Of a stretch of 64,000 bases of DNA, positions 25,065 through 33,326 are shown one piece after another. Made by a program: the position numbers and the translations under genes. Source of the DNA: Salipiger aestuarii (GTDB lineage: Bacteria; Pseudomonadota; Alphaproteobacteria; Rhodobacterales; Rhodobacteraceae); assembly GCF_003259905.1 (NCBI RefSeq), contig NZ_QLMG01000016.1:22898-86897 (forward strand). The letters are read 5' to 3'. The notes beneath the pieces are model-generated. The model was not told where the DNA came from and did no database searches. It was given only the letters and a program-made list of their open reading frames with translations. Position 1 is the first letter of the stretch, and the number at the start of each line of letters is the position of its first letter.

Positions 25065-27071
25065 TCACTCCTCGGGTGCTAGGATCTCGGCGATGACCTG
25101 GCCGCGATCGACCATGTCCCCATTCGAGACGGATATGTTGCTGGCGATCCCGGCTGCGGCAGCGCGGATCGAGATCTCAAGTTTCATGGATTCCATGATC
25201 GCAATCACGTCGCCCTCGGCCACGGTCTGACCCTCGGCCACCTTGATCTCGACGATCATCCCGGTCAGCGGAGAGGCCACCGCACGATCCGCCGCCACAT
25301 CTCCCCCCGCAAAGTCCAGAGGTGCGGCAGGGCGGAAGACCAGACGCCCTTCGGGCGTGTCCATCTCGATCACCCCCGCGTGCAGCCGCGCGTTGATGTG
25401 GTGGACCGTGTCGCCCTCGCTCAGGCGCCACCGGCCCGGCTTGATTTCGCGGGCGGTCAATGTCGCCGCATCGCCGGTTTCCGACAGAACGGTGTAGCGG
25501 TCCTTGTGCTTGACCGGCCCGACGCGCAACTCTTCGGAGGCTCCGCCGGAATCGGTCAGTGTCACACGCTGTCCGGCTTCGATCGCATCGCCACCCAGGC
25601 CAAGCCGCCAGCCGGTGAAGCTGTCGCGATTGGTCCAGGGGTCGGCACATAAATCACGACGCGACGTGGCTACGAACAGAACGGCGGCGGCGGCCTTCCA
25701 CAGCTCGGGGCGGGCCAGAGACCCTGCCTGTGTCAGCTCGTCGAGCCTGCCGTCGATCCAGCGGGTATGAACCTGCATCTGTTCGAATTCAGGGTCACGC
25801 GCCAACGCCGTCAGAAAGGCACGGTTGGTTTGCACGCCCTCGACCGCGACGTGGTCCAAGGCTGTCGCCAGCCGCGCCAATGCGGTTTCCCGGTCCGGCG
25901 CGTGGACGATCAGCTTGGCGATCATGGGATCGTAGAAGGGTGTGACCGCGTCGCCTTCTTCGACACCGCTGTCGATGCGCAAACCATCCGGCAGGCTGAG
26001 CGTAGTCAGCGTACCCGTTGACGGCGCGAATTGCATCGCCGGGTCTTCGGCGTAAAGCCGCGCCTCGACCGCGTGGCCGCTGATCGCCAGATCGTCCTGC
26101 ACCAGGCCAAGGCCCGCGCCTTCGGCAATGCGCAGGTGCAGCGCGACAAGGTCCAGCCCGGTGATCGCCTCGGTGACGGGGTGTTCGACCTGAATGCGCG
26201 GGTTCACCTCAAGAAAAAAATACTCCTCGCCGGCAACCAGAAACTCCACCGTGCCGAGGCCGCGATAGTCCAGCGTTTCGCCCAGGCGCACCGCGTCATG
26301 CGCGATATCGTCCAGAAGCGTGCGGGGCAGGCCCCAGGCGGGCGCCTCTTCGATGACCTTCTGGTGACGCCGCTGAAGCGTGCAGTCGCGTTCGAACAGG
26401 TGCACCACATGCCCCTTGCCGTCGCCAGCGATCTGCACCTCGACATGGCGCGCCTCGGGCAGGAATCTTTCCAGAAGCAATCCTTCGGAGCCGAAGGTGG
26501 ATTTTGCTTCGCGCAGCGCGCCCTCGATGTCCTCAACCAGGGTGGCCTCGTCGGTCACCAGGCGCTGTCCGCGCCCGCCGCCGCCACCGACCGCCTTGAG
26601 AAGGACCGGCAGGCCCATTTCCCGGACCTCCGCTGCGATCTGCCGGGGGTCCGACCGCGCGCCCTCGGCGCCCGAGATCACCGGCACACCGGCGGCCACG
26701 GCGGCCTCTTTGGCGCTTGCCTTGTCGCCGAAGCGTTCGAGCGTTTGCGGCGTAGGCCCCATGAAGATCATGCCGGCGGCCTCGACCGCACGGGCGAAAT
26801 CGGGGTTCTCGGCCAGAAAACCGTAGCCGGGGTGGATCGCATCCGCGCCGACCGACTGCGCGGCGGCAATCACCGCGTCGATCTTCAGATAGCTTTCGGA
26901 TGCCGGGCCTGCTCCGACGCAGACGGAGTGCCCGATTTCGCGGACATGCAGGGCGTTGGCGTCGGCCTCGGAATGCACGCCGACAGGGGTGATACCGCTG
27001 GCCCGCGCGGTGCGCGCGATCCGGCAGGCAATTTCGCCGCGGTTGGCGATGAGAAGCGTTTTGATTTTCAT
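25065..27071 (-). CDS. Acyl-CoA carboxylase alpha subunit (biotin carboxylase + biotin carrier)
   Basis: The 668-aa protein carboxylates its own biotin with ATP and bicarbonate. Domains are the biotin carboxylase N-domain (LLIANRGEIACRI at the start), ATP-grasp with glycine loop KAVGGGGGRGQRLV near 160-173, active-site EVNPRIQVEHPVTE near 285-298, then a BT linker, and a C-terminal biotinyl domain with IMESMKLE (biotin on K630). It is a complete alpha subunit of the MCC/PCC/GCC class. It works with the carboxyltransferase 10 bp upstream (27082-28689). Which acyl-CoA is used cannot be fixed from this subunit. Confidence 0.9.
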   Translation of the reverse strand: MKIKTLLIANRGEIACRIARTARASGITPVGVHSEADANALHVREIGHSVCVGAGPASESYLKIDAVIAAAQSVGADAIHPGYGFLAENPDFARAVEAAGMIFMGPTPQTLERFGDKASAKEAAVAAGVPVISGAEGARSDPRQIAAEVREMGLPVLLKAVGGGGGRGQRLVTDEATLVEDIEGALREAKSTFGSEGLLLERFLPEARHVEVQIAGDGKGHVVHLFERDCTLQRRHQKVIEEAPAWGLPRTLLDDIAHDAVRLGETLDYRGLGTVEFLVAGEEYFFLEVNPRIQVEHPVTEAITGLDLVALHLRIAEGAGLGLVQDDLAISGHAVEARLYAEDPAMQFAPSTGTLTTLSLPDGLRIDSGVEEGDAVTPFYDPMIAKLIVHAPDRETALARLATALDHVAVEGVQTNRAFLTALARDPEFEQMQVHTRWIDGRLDELTQAGSLARPELWKAAAAVLFVATSRRDLCADPWTNRDSFTGWRLGLGGDAIEAGQRVTLTDSGGASEELRVGPVKHKDRYTVLSETGDAATLTAREIKPGRWRLSEGDTVHHINARLHAGVIEMDTPEGRLVFRPAAPLDFAGGDVAADRAVASPLTGMIVEIKVAEGQTVAEGDVIAIMESMKLEISIRAAAAGIASNISVSNGDMVDRGQVIAEILAPEE

Positions 27072-27081
27072 GACTCGCGCC

Positions 27082-28689
27082 TCACATTCTGAACACGCCG
27101 AAATTGGTTTCGACCTTTGGCCTGCGCGAAGTTACGTCCAGCATGAGCGCCATGACATCGCGGGTTTCGCAAGGCTCGATCACGCTGTCGATCCAGAGGT
27201 TCGAGGCGAAATTATACGCGCCTTGAAAATCCTCGTATTCCTTGCGGATCGGGGCCTTGAAGGCTTCCTCCTCCTCGGGCGTCCAGCTCTTGCCCTCGCG
27301 CGCGTTGATCTGAGCGCGCACCTGCGCCAGCACGCTGGCGGCCTGCTCTGGCCCCATGATGGCAGAGCGGCCCGTAGGCCAGGCGAACGTTGCATCCGGC
27401 TGGAACGGGCGGCCCAGCATGGCCAGGTATCCCGCGCCGTAGGAGCCGCCGGTGATGATGGTGAACTTTGGCACCCGGGCCGAAGACATGGCCGTGATCA
27501 TCTTGGCCCCGGCCTTGGCGATGCCCATCTGCTCGACCTCGCGGCCCACCATGAAGCCGTTCACATCCGCGAGGAACAGCAGTGGAATGTCGCGCTGGAC
27601 GCAGAGATTGATGAAATGTGTGGCCTTCAGCGCGGCCTCGACGAACAGCACGCCGGTGTTGGCAAGGATGCCGACCTCGTGGCCGTGGATGCGGCCCCAG
27701 CCGGTCATGATGGTATCGCCGTAAAGCGGCTTGAATTCGTGGAAGTCGCTGCCGTCCACCAGCCGCGCGACGATCTCGCGGTTGTCGGTCGGCACCTTGG
27801 TGTCGCGGCTGACAATGCCGTAGATCTCCTCGACCGGATAGGCTGGCGCGCGCGGCGGTTCGGGGGTCTTGCGGGGCAGGGGCTTTTCGCCCAGATGGCT
27901 GACGATTTCGCGCGTGATCGCCAGTGCATGCGCGTCATCCTCGGCCAGGTGATCTGTCACCCCCGAAACGGAAGAATGCATCTTGCCGCCGCCCAGTTCT
28001 TCGGCTTCGACTTTTTCGCCGGTCGCCGCGAAGGTCAGCTCTGGCCCGCCAAGATACATGAAGCCCTGGCCGCGCACGATCACCACCTCGTCGCAAAGCG
28101 CGGGGATATAGGCACCACCCGCAGTGCACGGGCCCATGACCACGGCGATCTGCGGAACGCCGTCGCCCGACATGCCGATCTGCTGGTGAAAGATCGAACC
28201 GAACTGACCCTCATCGGGGAAAATGTTCTCTTGATCCGGCAGGAACGCGCCGCCGGAATCGACCAGCGTGATTACGGGCAAGCGGTTCTTCCAGGCGACT
28301 TTCTGGGCGCGGACATGCTTGCGCGAGGTCATGCCGAAATAGGTGCCACCCTTCACGGTGGCGTCATTGGCGATGATCATGCACTGACGGCCCTCGATCA
28401 CGCCGATGCCGGTGATGATCCCTGCGCCCGGCGGCACGCCGTCATATTTGTTCAGCCCGGCAAGTTCACCGAGTTCCAGAAAGGGCGTGCCCGGGTCGAT
28501 CAGACGCTCGATACGCTCACGCGGCAGGATCTTGCCTTTGGACAAGTGTCTGTCCCGCGCCTTTTCGGGACCACCGACACGTTGTTGCAGGCGAAGCGCA
28601 TGCAGCTCGACGATCTTTTCGCGATACCGCGCGTCGTTTTCCCGGAAGTCGTCGGACCCGGTGTCGAGAAGGGATTTCATTTTTGTCAT
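27082..28689 (-). CDS. Acyl-CoA carboxylase beta subunit (carboxyltransferase, MCC-like)
   Basis: This 535-aa carboxyltransferase transfers CO2 from biotin to an acyl-CoA. Typical MCC-family blocks are present: KGKILPRERIERLIDPGTPFLEL, IIANDATVKGGTYF, VDSGGAFLPDQ, MGPCTAGGAYIPALCDE, GGGKMHSSVSGVTDHLAEDD and NGFMVGREVEQMGIAKAGAKM. The DEGQFGSIF segment retains the Phe that MCCs have at a residue linked to short-substrate specificity. YLAMLGRPFQPDATFAWP departs from the common NYGMCGR. The ATG overlaps the stop of the ligase gene (ATGA). The methylcrotonyl-CoA type is the best guess. Confidence 0.88.
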   Translation of the reverse strand: MTKMKSLLDTGSDDFRENDARYREKIVELHALRLQQRVGGPEKARDRHLSKGKILPRERIERLIDPGTPFLELGELAGLNKYDGVPPGAGIITGIGVIEGRQCMIIANDATVKGGTYFGMTSRKHVRAQKVAWKNRLPVITLVDSGGAFLPDQENIFPDEGQFGSIFHQQIGMSGDGVPQIAVVMGPCTAGGAYIPALCDEVVIVRGQGFMYLGGPELTFAATGEKVEAEELGGGKMHSSVSGVTDHLAEDDAHALAITREIVSHLGEKPLPRKTPEPPRAPAYPVEEIYGIVSRDTKVPTDNREIVARLVDGSDFHEFKPLYGDTIMTGWGRIHGHEVGILANTGVLFVEAALKATHFINLCVQRDIPLLFLADVNGFMVGREVEQMGIAKAGAKMITAMSSARVPKFTIITGGSYGAGYLAMLGRPFQPDATFAWPTGRSAIMGPEQAASVLAQVRAQINAREGKSWTPEEEEAFKAPIRKEYEDFQGAYNFASNLWIDSVIEPCETRDVMALMLDVTSRRPKVETNFGVFRM

Positions 28690-30077
28690 GGCAGGTCGGG
28701 GTATTCTCTCAGAACGAAGGCGACCTTGGCGGCGCCGGGTTTTTCGAACGTGTCGGGCGCGATCAGACGAACGTCGGCCTTGAAGACAAGAGCGTCGCGC
28801 AGACGCTGTTCGATTTTCTTCTTGAGGGCGTCGTCATCCGCCGGATCGCGGTCGGGACCGCGTTCGACGATCACCTTCAGCGCGCCCTGCGTGGTATGGC
28901 CTGCGAAATCGGCCACGATGCGCATGACGCCGTTGGTGTCCGGCACCATCTCGGTCACCACGCTGTTGATGGCCGAGGGGAACACATTGGCGCCGCGCAC
29001 GATCAGCATGTCATCGGTCCGGCCGGTGCAGCGGATCTTCGGGCCGGTGCGCCCGCAGGTGCATTCGGTGTCGATGACCTCGATATAGTCGCCCGACCGG
29101 AAGCGCACGACCGGGCTGGCCTGCCGCCCGATCGCCGTATAGATCATCTCGCCCTCGGCACCTTTTTCCCAGGGAATGATCCTGCCGCTTTCGGGGTCGA
29201 GCAGTTCGGTGATGATGTAGTCCATGTTGACCATATGCATCCCCGACTGTGCATCGCATTCGGCCCAGTAGGTCACGCCCAGATCGGTGCCGCCCAGCAT
29301 TTCGCAGCATTTCGCACCCCAGGCCGCTTCGATCTTGGCGCGAATTGCCGGGATGCCGCCACCGGGTTCGCCACCAACGACAATTTGCTCGACGCCCAGC
29401 TCGGTGGCTTTGCATCCAAGCACCTCCGGCGCCTTATCCGCAAGGTGCAGAACGAAATTCGGGGCGCCCACGATGCAGCGCGGCCGCGTGTCGGCGCAGG
29501 CGCGCAGCAGCCGTTCCGCGCCACCGTCGGCGCCCACCGGCACGTCAATTGCGCCCATATACTGCAAACCCTGCATCACCGGGATGCCGCCGACAAAGCC
29601 TTTGGCCAGCGAAAACGCATGCAGCGCCATGTCGCCGGGACGCACGCCATTGGCGAAGAAACAGCGCGCCGTCATCTCGTGCCACATTTCGGTATCGGCT
29701 TCGGTCAGCGCCACATAGGACGGGTTGCCGGTTGTGCCGGATGAGGCCTGCATCTGGATGATGTCGGCCATCGGCGCGGCCCGGTGCTTGCCGAAGGGCG
29801 GTTCCGCGGCAAGGCTTTCGCGGATTTCGGTCTTGTAGGTAAACGGCAGCTTCTGCAGGTCTTCGATGGTGCGGATATCGTCGAAATCGACACCCGCCTC
29901 CGCGAACCTTTCCTGATAGAAGGTCGAGTTCGCCTTGAGATAGGCCATCTGCTCGCGCAGCCGCTCTTCCTGAATGCGGCGCACTTCGTCGAGCGGCGTG
30001 CCCTCGATCTCGTGCCAGAAGCGATCGTTCACCTTGTCGGCGGCGTCCTGCCGCCGGAAGCGCATTCCAAATTGCAT
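28686..30077 (-). CDS. PaaK-family (phenylacetate-CoA-ligase-like) acyl-CoA ligase
   Basis: The 463-aa adenylating ligase has the PaaK pattern. Motifs are EEIR-like N-terminus (RRIQEERLREQMAYLKANSTFYQERF), ATP loop MQASSGTTGNPSYV, GGEPGGG, EMLGGTDLG, RFRSGDYIEV, and C-terminal RTDDMLIVRGANVFPSAIN. The start MQFGM is preceded by GGGAGGA; an open frame extends upstream without similarity. PaaK homologues activate aromatic and other acids, and the genes around it are for branched or alicyclic acyl-CoA oxidation, not the paa ring-opening route. It is probably the CoA-activating enzyme of this operon. Confidence 0.85.
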   Translation of the reverse strand: MQFGMRFRRQDAADKVNDRFWHEIEGTPLDEVRRIQEERLREQMAYLKANSTFYQERFAEAGVDFDDIRTIEDLQKLPFTYKTEIRESLAAEPPFGKHRAAPMADIIQMQASSGTTGNPSYVALTEADTEMWHEMTARCFFANGVRPGDMALHAFSLAKGFVGGIPVMQGLQYMGAIDVPVGADGGAERLLRACADTRPRCIVGAPNFVLHLADKAPEVLGCKATELGVEQIVVGGEPGGGIPAIRAKIEAAWGAKCCEMLGGTDLGVTYWAECDAQSGMHMVNMDYIITELLDPESGRIIPWEKGAEGEMIYTAIGRQASPVVRFRSGDYIEVIDTECTCGRTGPKIRCTGRTDDMLIVRGANVFPSAINSVVTEMVPDTNGVMRIVADFAGHTTQGALKVIVERGPDRDPADDDALKKKIEQRLRDALVFKADVRLIAPDTFEKPGAAKVAFVLREYPDLP

Positions 30078-30103
30078 GTCGTCCTCCCTTACAGGCCGCG
30101 CGA

Positions 30104-31264
30104 TCAGTAGGATCGCGGCAGGCCCATGACCTTTTCGCCGATAAAGCTGAGGCACAGCTCGCGGTTCACGGGTGCTGTGCGCAGCAGGCGTACCAGCGGA
30201 TACATTTCGTAAAGCCCCGTATCTTCGGTAAAGCCCGACCCGCCATGGGCCTGAAGCGCGGCATCCACGGCCTCGATTCCGGCTTCGGCGGCGGCGTATT
30301 TGGCCATGTTCGAAGACGCACCCGCAGGCAGCTTGTTGTCGAATTCCCATGCGGCGCGGCGGGTCATCAGGCTGGCCATCTCGACCGCTGTATGCGCCCT
30401 GGCCATCGGGTGCTGCACACCCTGATGCGCCCCGATGGGCTGGCCGAACACATTGCGCTCGGAGGCATAGGCCACGCCCTTGTTCAGGGCGAACCGGCCG
30501 ATGCCGCAGCACAACGCGGCAAGGATAATCCGCTCGGGGTTGAGGCTGTCGAACAGGATCGAGAACCCTTCGTCCACCTCGCCGACCACATCCTCGGGGC
30601 CGAGATCCACCTCGTCGAAGAAAAGCGTCCATTGTTCCTCGGGCAAGGGGATCGAGATTTTCACCCGCTGCTTTTCCACGCCCTTTTTCTTCAGATCCAC
30701 GGCAAAAAGGGTAAAACCGTCGGTCTTGCGGCTGACTTCGGTGTGCGGCTTGGTCCGCGCCACGACCAGACAGTAGTCCGATACCTCGGCGCCGGTGATA
30801 AAGGTCTTTTCCCCCGACAGGCTGAACCGGTTGCCCCGGCGTTTGGCCAGCGTGGTGGCCTTCATCGTGTTGGATCCGGCCCCCGGTTCGGTGATCGCGA
30901 AACAGAACTGGATATCGCCCCGGCAGGCAGCCGGAAGAAGCTCTTTCTTGTGGAACTCGGACCCGTGGCTGGCGATGTGGGCCAGCGACATGGTCGGGCC
31001 GACCACCATCATCAGCAGCGGAATGCCGTGATTTGCGGTGCCCTCCATGAACAGGGCCATTTCGGTCATGCCAAGGCCGGCGCCGCCGTATTCCTCGGGC
31101 ACCATGATCCCCAGAAAACCGTCATCGGCAATCTGTTTGAACATATCGTGCGGGAACTCATGCTTGCGAGCGTGTTCGAGCCAATACGCATTGTCATATT
31201 TCTGCGCCAGCTGGCCGCCATATTCGTAAATCTGGCGTTGTTCGTCGTTCAAAGTGAAATCCAT
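30104..31264 (-). CDS. Acyl-CoA dehydrogenase (helix-G glutamate type)
   Basis: This 386-aa enzyme has EEYGGAGLGMTEMALF, CFAITEPGAGSNTMKATT, SLSGEKTFITGAEVSDY and HGGSGFTEDTGLYEMYPLVR. The C-terminal catalytic-Glu position reads RTAPVNREL, without the usual YEGT. LNPERIILAA supplies glutamate at the isovaleryl-CoA-dehydrogenase position. It is closely similar in layout to the dehydrogenase at 21210-22373 of the same operon (shared ending IGEKVMGLPRSY versus VGEHILGMPRSF). The two may handle successive chain-shortened substrates. Confidence 0.86.
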   Translation of the reverse strand: MDFTLNDEQRQIYEYGGQLAQKYDNAYWLEHARKHEFPHDMFKQIADDGFLGIMVPEEYGGAGLGMTEMALFMEGTANHGIPLLMMVVGPTMSLAHIASHGSEFHKKELLPAACRGDIQFCFAITEPGAGSNTMKATTLAKRRGNRFSLSGEKTFITGAEVSDYCLVVARTKPHTEVSRKTDGFTLFAVDLKKKGVEKQRVKISIPLPEEQWTLFFDEVDLGPEDVVGEVDEGFSILFDSLNPERIILAALCCGIGRFALNKGVAYASERNVFGQPIGAHQGVQHPMARAHTAVEMASLMTRRAAWEFDNKLPAGASSNMAKYAAAEAGIEAVDAALQAHGGSGFTEDTGLYEMYPLVRLLRTAPVNRELCLSFIGEKVMGLPRSY

Positions 31265-31273
31265 GGTGTCTTC

Positions 31274-32053
31274 TCAGCCTTTGAAAGCGGGGTCGCGGCG
31301 GTTTTCGAAAGCATCAAGGCCTTCGGCGACGTCGTCGCTGGGCAGCGCGCGCACCGCGGCGTCGCGCTCAAGCCGCATTTTCTGGTCGATGCCCAGGTCC
31401 GCACCTTCCCGTGCCAGACGTTTCATCTCGGCGATACCGGGGCGCGAACGGGTGGCGATCTTTTGACAATACTCAAGCGCGGTCTGATGCAGCTCCGCAT
31501 CGGGCACCACATAGTTCACCAGACCGGCCGCTTTCGCCTCGTCCGCCTTGAGCCAGCGGGCCGAGAACATCAGATCAAGCGCCCGGCGCTGGCCCATCAG
31601 CCGCGTCAGCCGTTGCGACCCGCCCCAGCCGGGAATCAGGCCGAATTGCGCGTGCTGATCGCCGAATTGCGCGGTTTCGGCCCCGAAGCACACATCGCAA
31701 GCCAACATCAGTTCGATCCCACCGGCCAGACACAAACCCTGCACCGCCACTACGACAGGGAGGGAGGAGGTTTCGAGCGCGCGCAGGTTGTTCATTCCAA
31801 AAGCGATGAAATGGTCCAGCGCGGCGGGATCGTTCAGTTTACCTTTCACCTCGGCCAGATCGGCGCCGGTGCAGAAGTGCTTGCCTTGCGCCCGGATCAG
31901 GATCGACCGGATGTCCCGGTCGGCCTCGAACCCGGCGCGCGCGGCAGCGATGTGCTCATGCACTTGCAGTGAAAGGCAATTAAATTTCTCGGGGCGCGCC
32001 AGCTCGATAATGCCGACGCTGCCTTCGGTACTTACGGCGACCGGGTCACTCAT
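31274..32053 (-). CDS. Crotonase-fold enzyme (enoyl-CoA hydratase/isomerase family)
   Basis: The 259-aa crotonase-family protein has the oxyanion-hole segments GKHFCTGADL and QGLCLAGGIELMLACDV. In the active-site block FGDQHAQFGLIPGWGGSQRL the hydratase Glu144 position (FGxPE) is His, and the Glu164 position (AMEM) is Asp in ALDLM. The usual two-glutamate hydratase pair is therefore absent, and an isomerase, hydrolase or atypical hydratase reaction is possible. It overlaps the upstream dehydrogenase gene by four bases (ATGA). Confidence 0.82.
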   Translation of the reverse strand: MSDPVAVSTEGSVGIIELARPEKFNCLSLQVHEHIAAARAGFEADRDIRSILIRAQGKHFCTGADLAEVKGKLNDPAALDHFIAFGMNNLRALETSSLPVVVAVQGLCLAGGIELMLACDVCFGAETAQFGDQHAQFGLIPGWGGSQRLTRLMGQRRALDLMFSARWLKADEAKAAGLVNYVVPDAELHQTALEYCQKIATRSRPGIAEMKRLAREGADLGIDQKMRLERDAAVRALPSDDVAEGLDAFENRRDPAFKG

Positions 32054-33231
32054 TTCGCGGCTCCCTTCGCCTTCTTGTCGTATTGAAGCGCCATCCGCCC
32101 GACCTTTTCGCGGGCGATCACCAGCTTCTGGATCTGCGCGGTGCCGTCGCCGATCTGAAGGCCGAGAACGTCGTTGTAACGCTGGTGATGCGGCAGGTCG
32201 GTGGTATAGCCGTAATGCCCGTGCAGGATCAGACACTGGTGCAGGATCTCGCAGGCGGTTTTGGGCAGGTACCATTTGCACATCGCCGCCTCGGAGGTGT
32301 GGGGCAGGCCACGGTCGCGCAGATCCAGCGTATAGTAGCAAAGCTGGCGCATCATGGTCAGTTGGGTTTCGGCCTCGGCCAGCGGAAAGCTGACGCCCTG
32401 GTACTGCACGATGGGCGCGCCGAACGCCTCGCGTTCCTGGACATAGGCCCAGGTTTCATCCACCGACGCCTGCGCCGCGCCGAGGCATTCCAGCCCGATC
32501 AGCGCGCGAGAATAGTCAAAGCCTGCCATGATCGTGCCAAAGGCGCGGTCCTGTTCAGCCATCATGTTTTCGGCCGGCACAAACACGTCGTCAAAGAACA
32601 CCGATCCACGCCCGACAGGCTTGGTGCCGATGTCGTCGAAATGGGTGCGCTTGATGCCGTCCTGATTGAGATCGACAAAAAAGGCGCTGACTCCGCGCGA
32701 CCCGCCGTCAGGGTCGCCGGTGCGGGCGAAAACCACCGCCGCATCGGCCTGACTGGCAAAGCTCATCGAAGTTTTCTCACCATTCAGCCGCCAGCCGTTG
32801 CCGGATTTTTCGGCCTTCAGGATCAGGTTCGCCGCATCCGATCCGCCGCGCGGCTCGGTCAGACCCAGGCCAATGACGGCGTCCCCCGAAACGACCTTGG
32901 GCACCCATTCCGACGCGATGTCCTTGGAGGCGTGCTTGGCGACCATGCCGCCCATGAGCGAGCCCAGAAGCTGCACATAGCTTGCGTTGAAATCGGCATA
33001 GGCGATCTCTTCGACGATCAGCCCCGAGGTGACAGACGTTTCGCCAAGCCCGCCGAATTCCTCGGGCAGATCGGCGCCGATCAGACCCAGTGCGCCCATC
33101 TCTTTGATCAGCGCCCGATCAAAGGTGTGTCCGCTGGCGCGTTCCAGATAGCTGGGCGCCAGCTTCTCCGTTGCGAATCGCTTCGCGGTTTCGCGAAACG
33201 CTTTTTGATCTTCTGATGGCTGGAATTGCAT
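32050..33231 (-). CDS. Acyl-CoA dehydrogenase with Asp at the catalytic-base position
   Basis: The 393-aa ACAD is the first gene of the 33231-20365 operon. It has GLGLTEPRGGSDAANLILKAEKSGNGWRL, FFDDVFVPAENMM and HGHYGYTTDLPHHQRYND. At the catalytic position it reads GLQIGDGTAQIQ, that is Asp where most ACADs have Glu (xEGT). At the helix-G site it has FDYSRAL, with no glutamate. From memory, some alicyclic acyl-CoA dehydrogenases use aspartate here. ATG 33231 has GGAG eight bases upstream; a GTG nine bases earlier is less likely. The promoter with operator A lies just upstream. Confidence 0.86.
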   Translation of the reverse strand: MQFQPSEDQKAFRETAKRFATEKLAPSYLERASGHTFDRALIKEMGALGLIGADLPEEFGGLGETSVTSGLIVEEIAYADFNASYVQLLGSLMGGMVAKHASKDIASEWVPKVVSGDAVIGLGLTEPRGGSDAANLILKAEKSGNGWRLNGEKTSMSFASQADAAVVFARTGDPDGGSRGVSAFFVDLNQDGIKRTHFDDIGTKPVGRGSVFFDDVFVPAENMMAEQDRAFGTIMAGFDYSRALIGLECLGAAQASVDETWAYVQEREAFGAPIVQYQGVSFPLAEAETQLTMMRQLCYYTLDLRDRGLPHTSEAAMCKWYLPKTACEILHQCLILHGHYGYTTDLPHHQRYNDVLGLQIGDGTAQIQKLVIAREKVGRMALQYDKKAKGAAK

Positions 33232-33271
33232 CGGTGCCACTCCCCATGACCGAAATTATGTTCTTCCCAAA

Positions 33272-33300
33272 AATCTAACAAATGTTAGAATACAGATCAA
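33272..33300 (-). promoter_or_regulatory. Promoter and operator A of the 33231-20365 operon
   Basis: A perfect 16-bp inverted repeat, TCTAACAAATGTTAGA, lies at 33274-33289. On the minus strand it falls between a -35 TTGATC (33300-33295) and overlaps a -10 TAGATT (33277-33272), spacer exactly 17 bp. A bound protein would block this promoter. On the plus strand the right arm runs into TAGAAT (33286-33291), a possible -10 for fadH. The same repeat is found at the other three divergent promoters of the catabolic region. Confidence 0.75.
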
Positions 33301-33326
33301 GCGAATTTTTGAGGAGGAGGTGCACA

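Noticed and set aside
26956..29088. About 700-codon plus-strand open frame opposite the carboxylase genes
   Set aside because: Antisense to two clear carboxylase genes; composition typical of a G+C-driven artefact.
28686..30077. PaaK-like ligase plus PaaY as evidence for a phenylacetate pathway
   Set aside because: No epoxidase (paaABCDE), paaG, paaZ, paaJ or paaH-type set is present; the context is branched or isoprenoid acyl-CoA metabolism.
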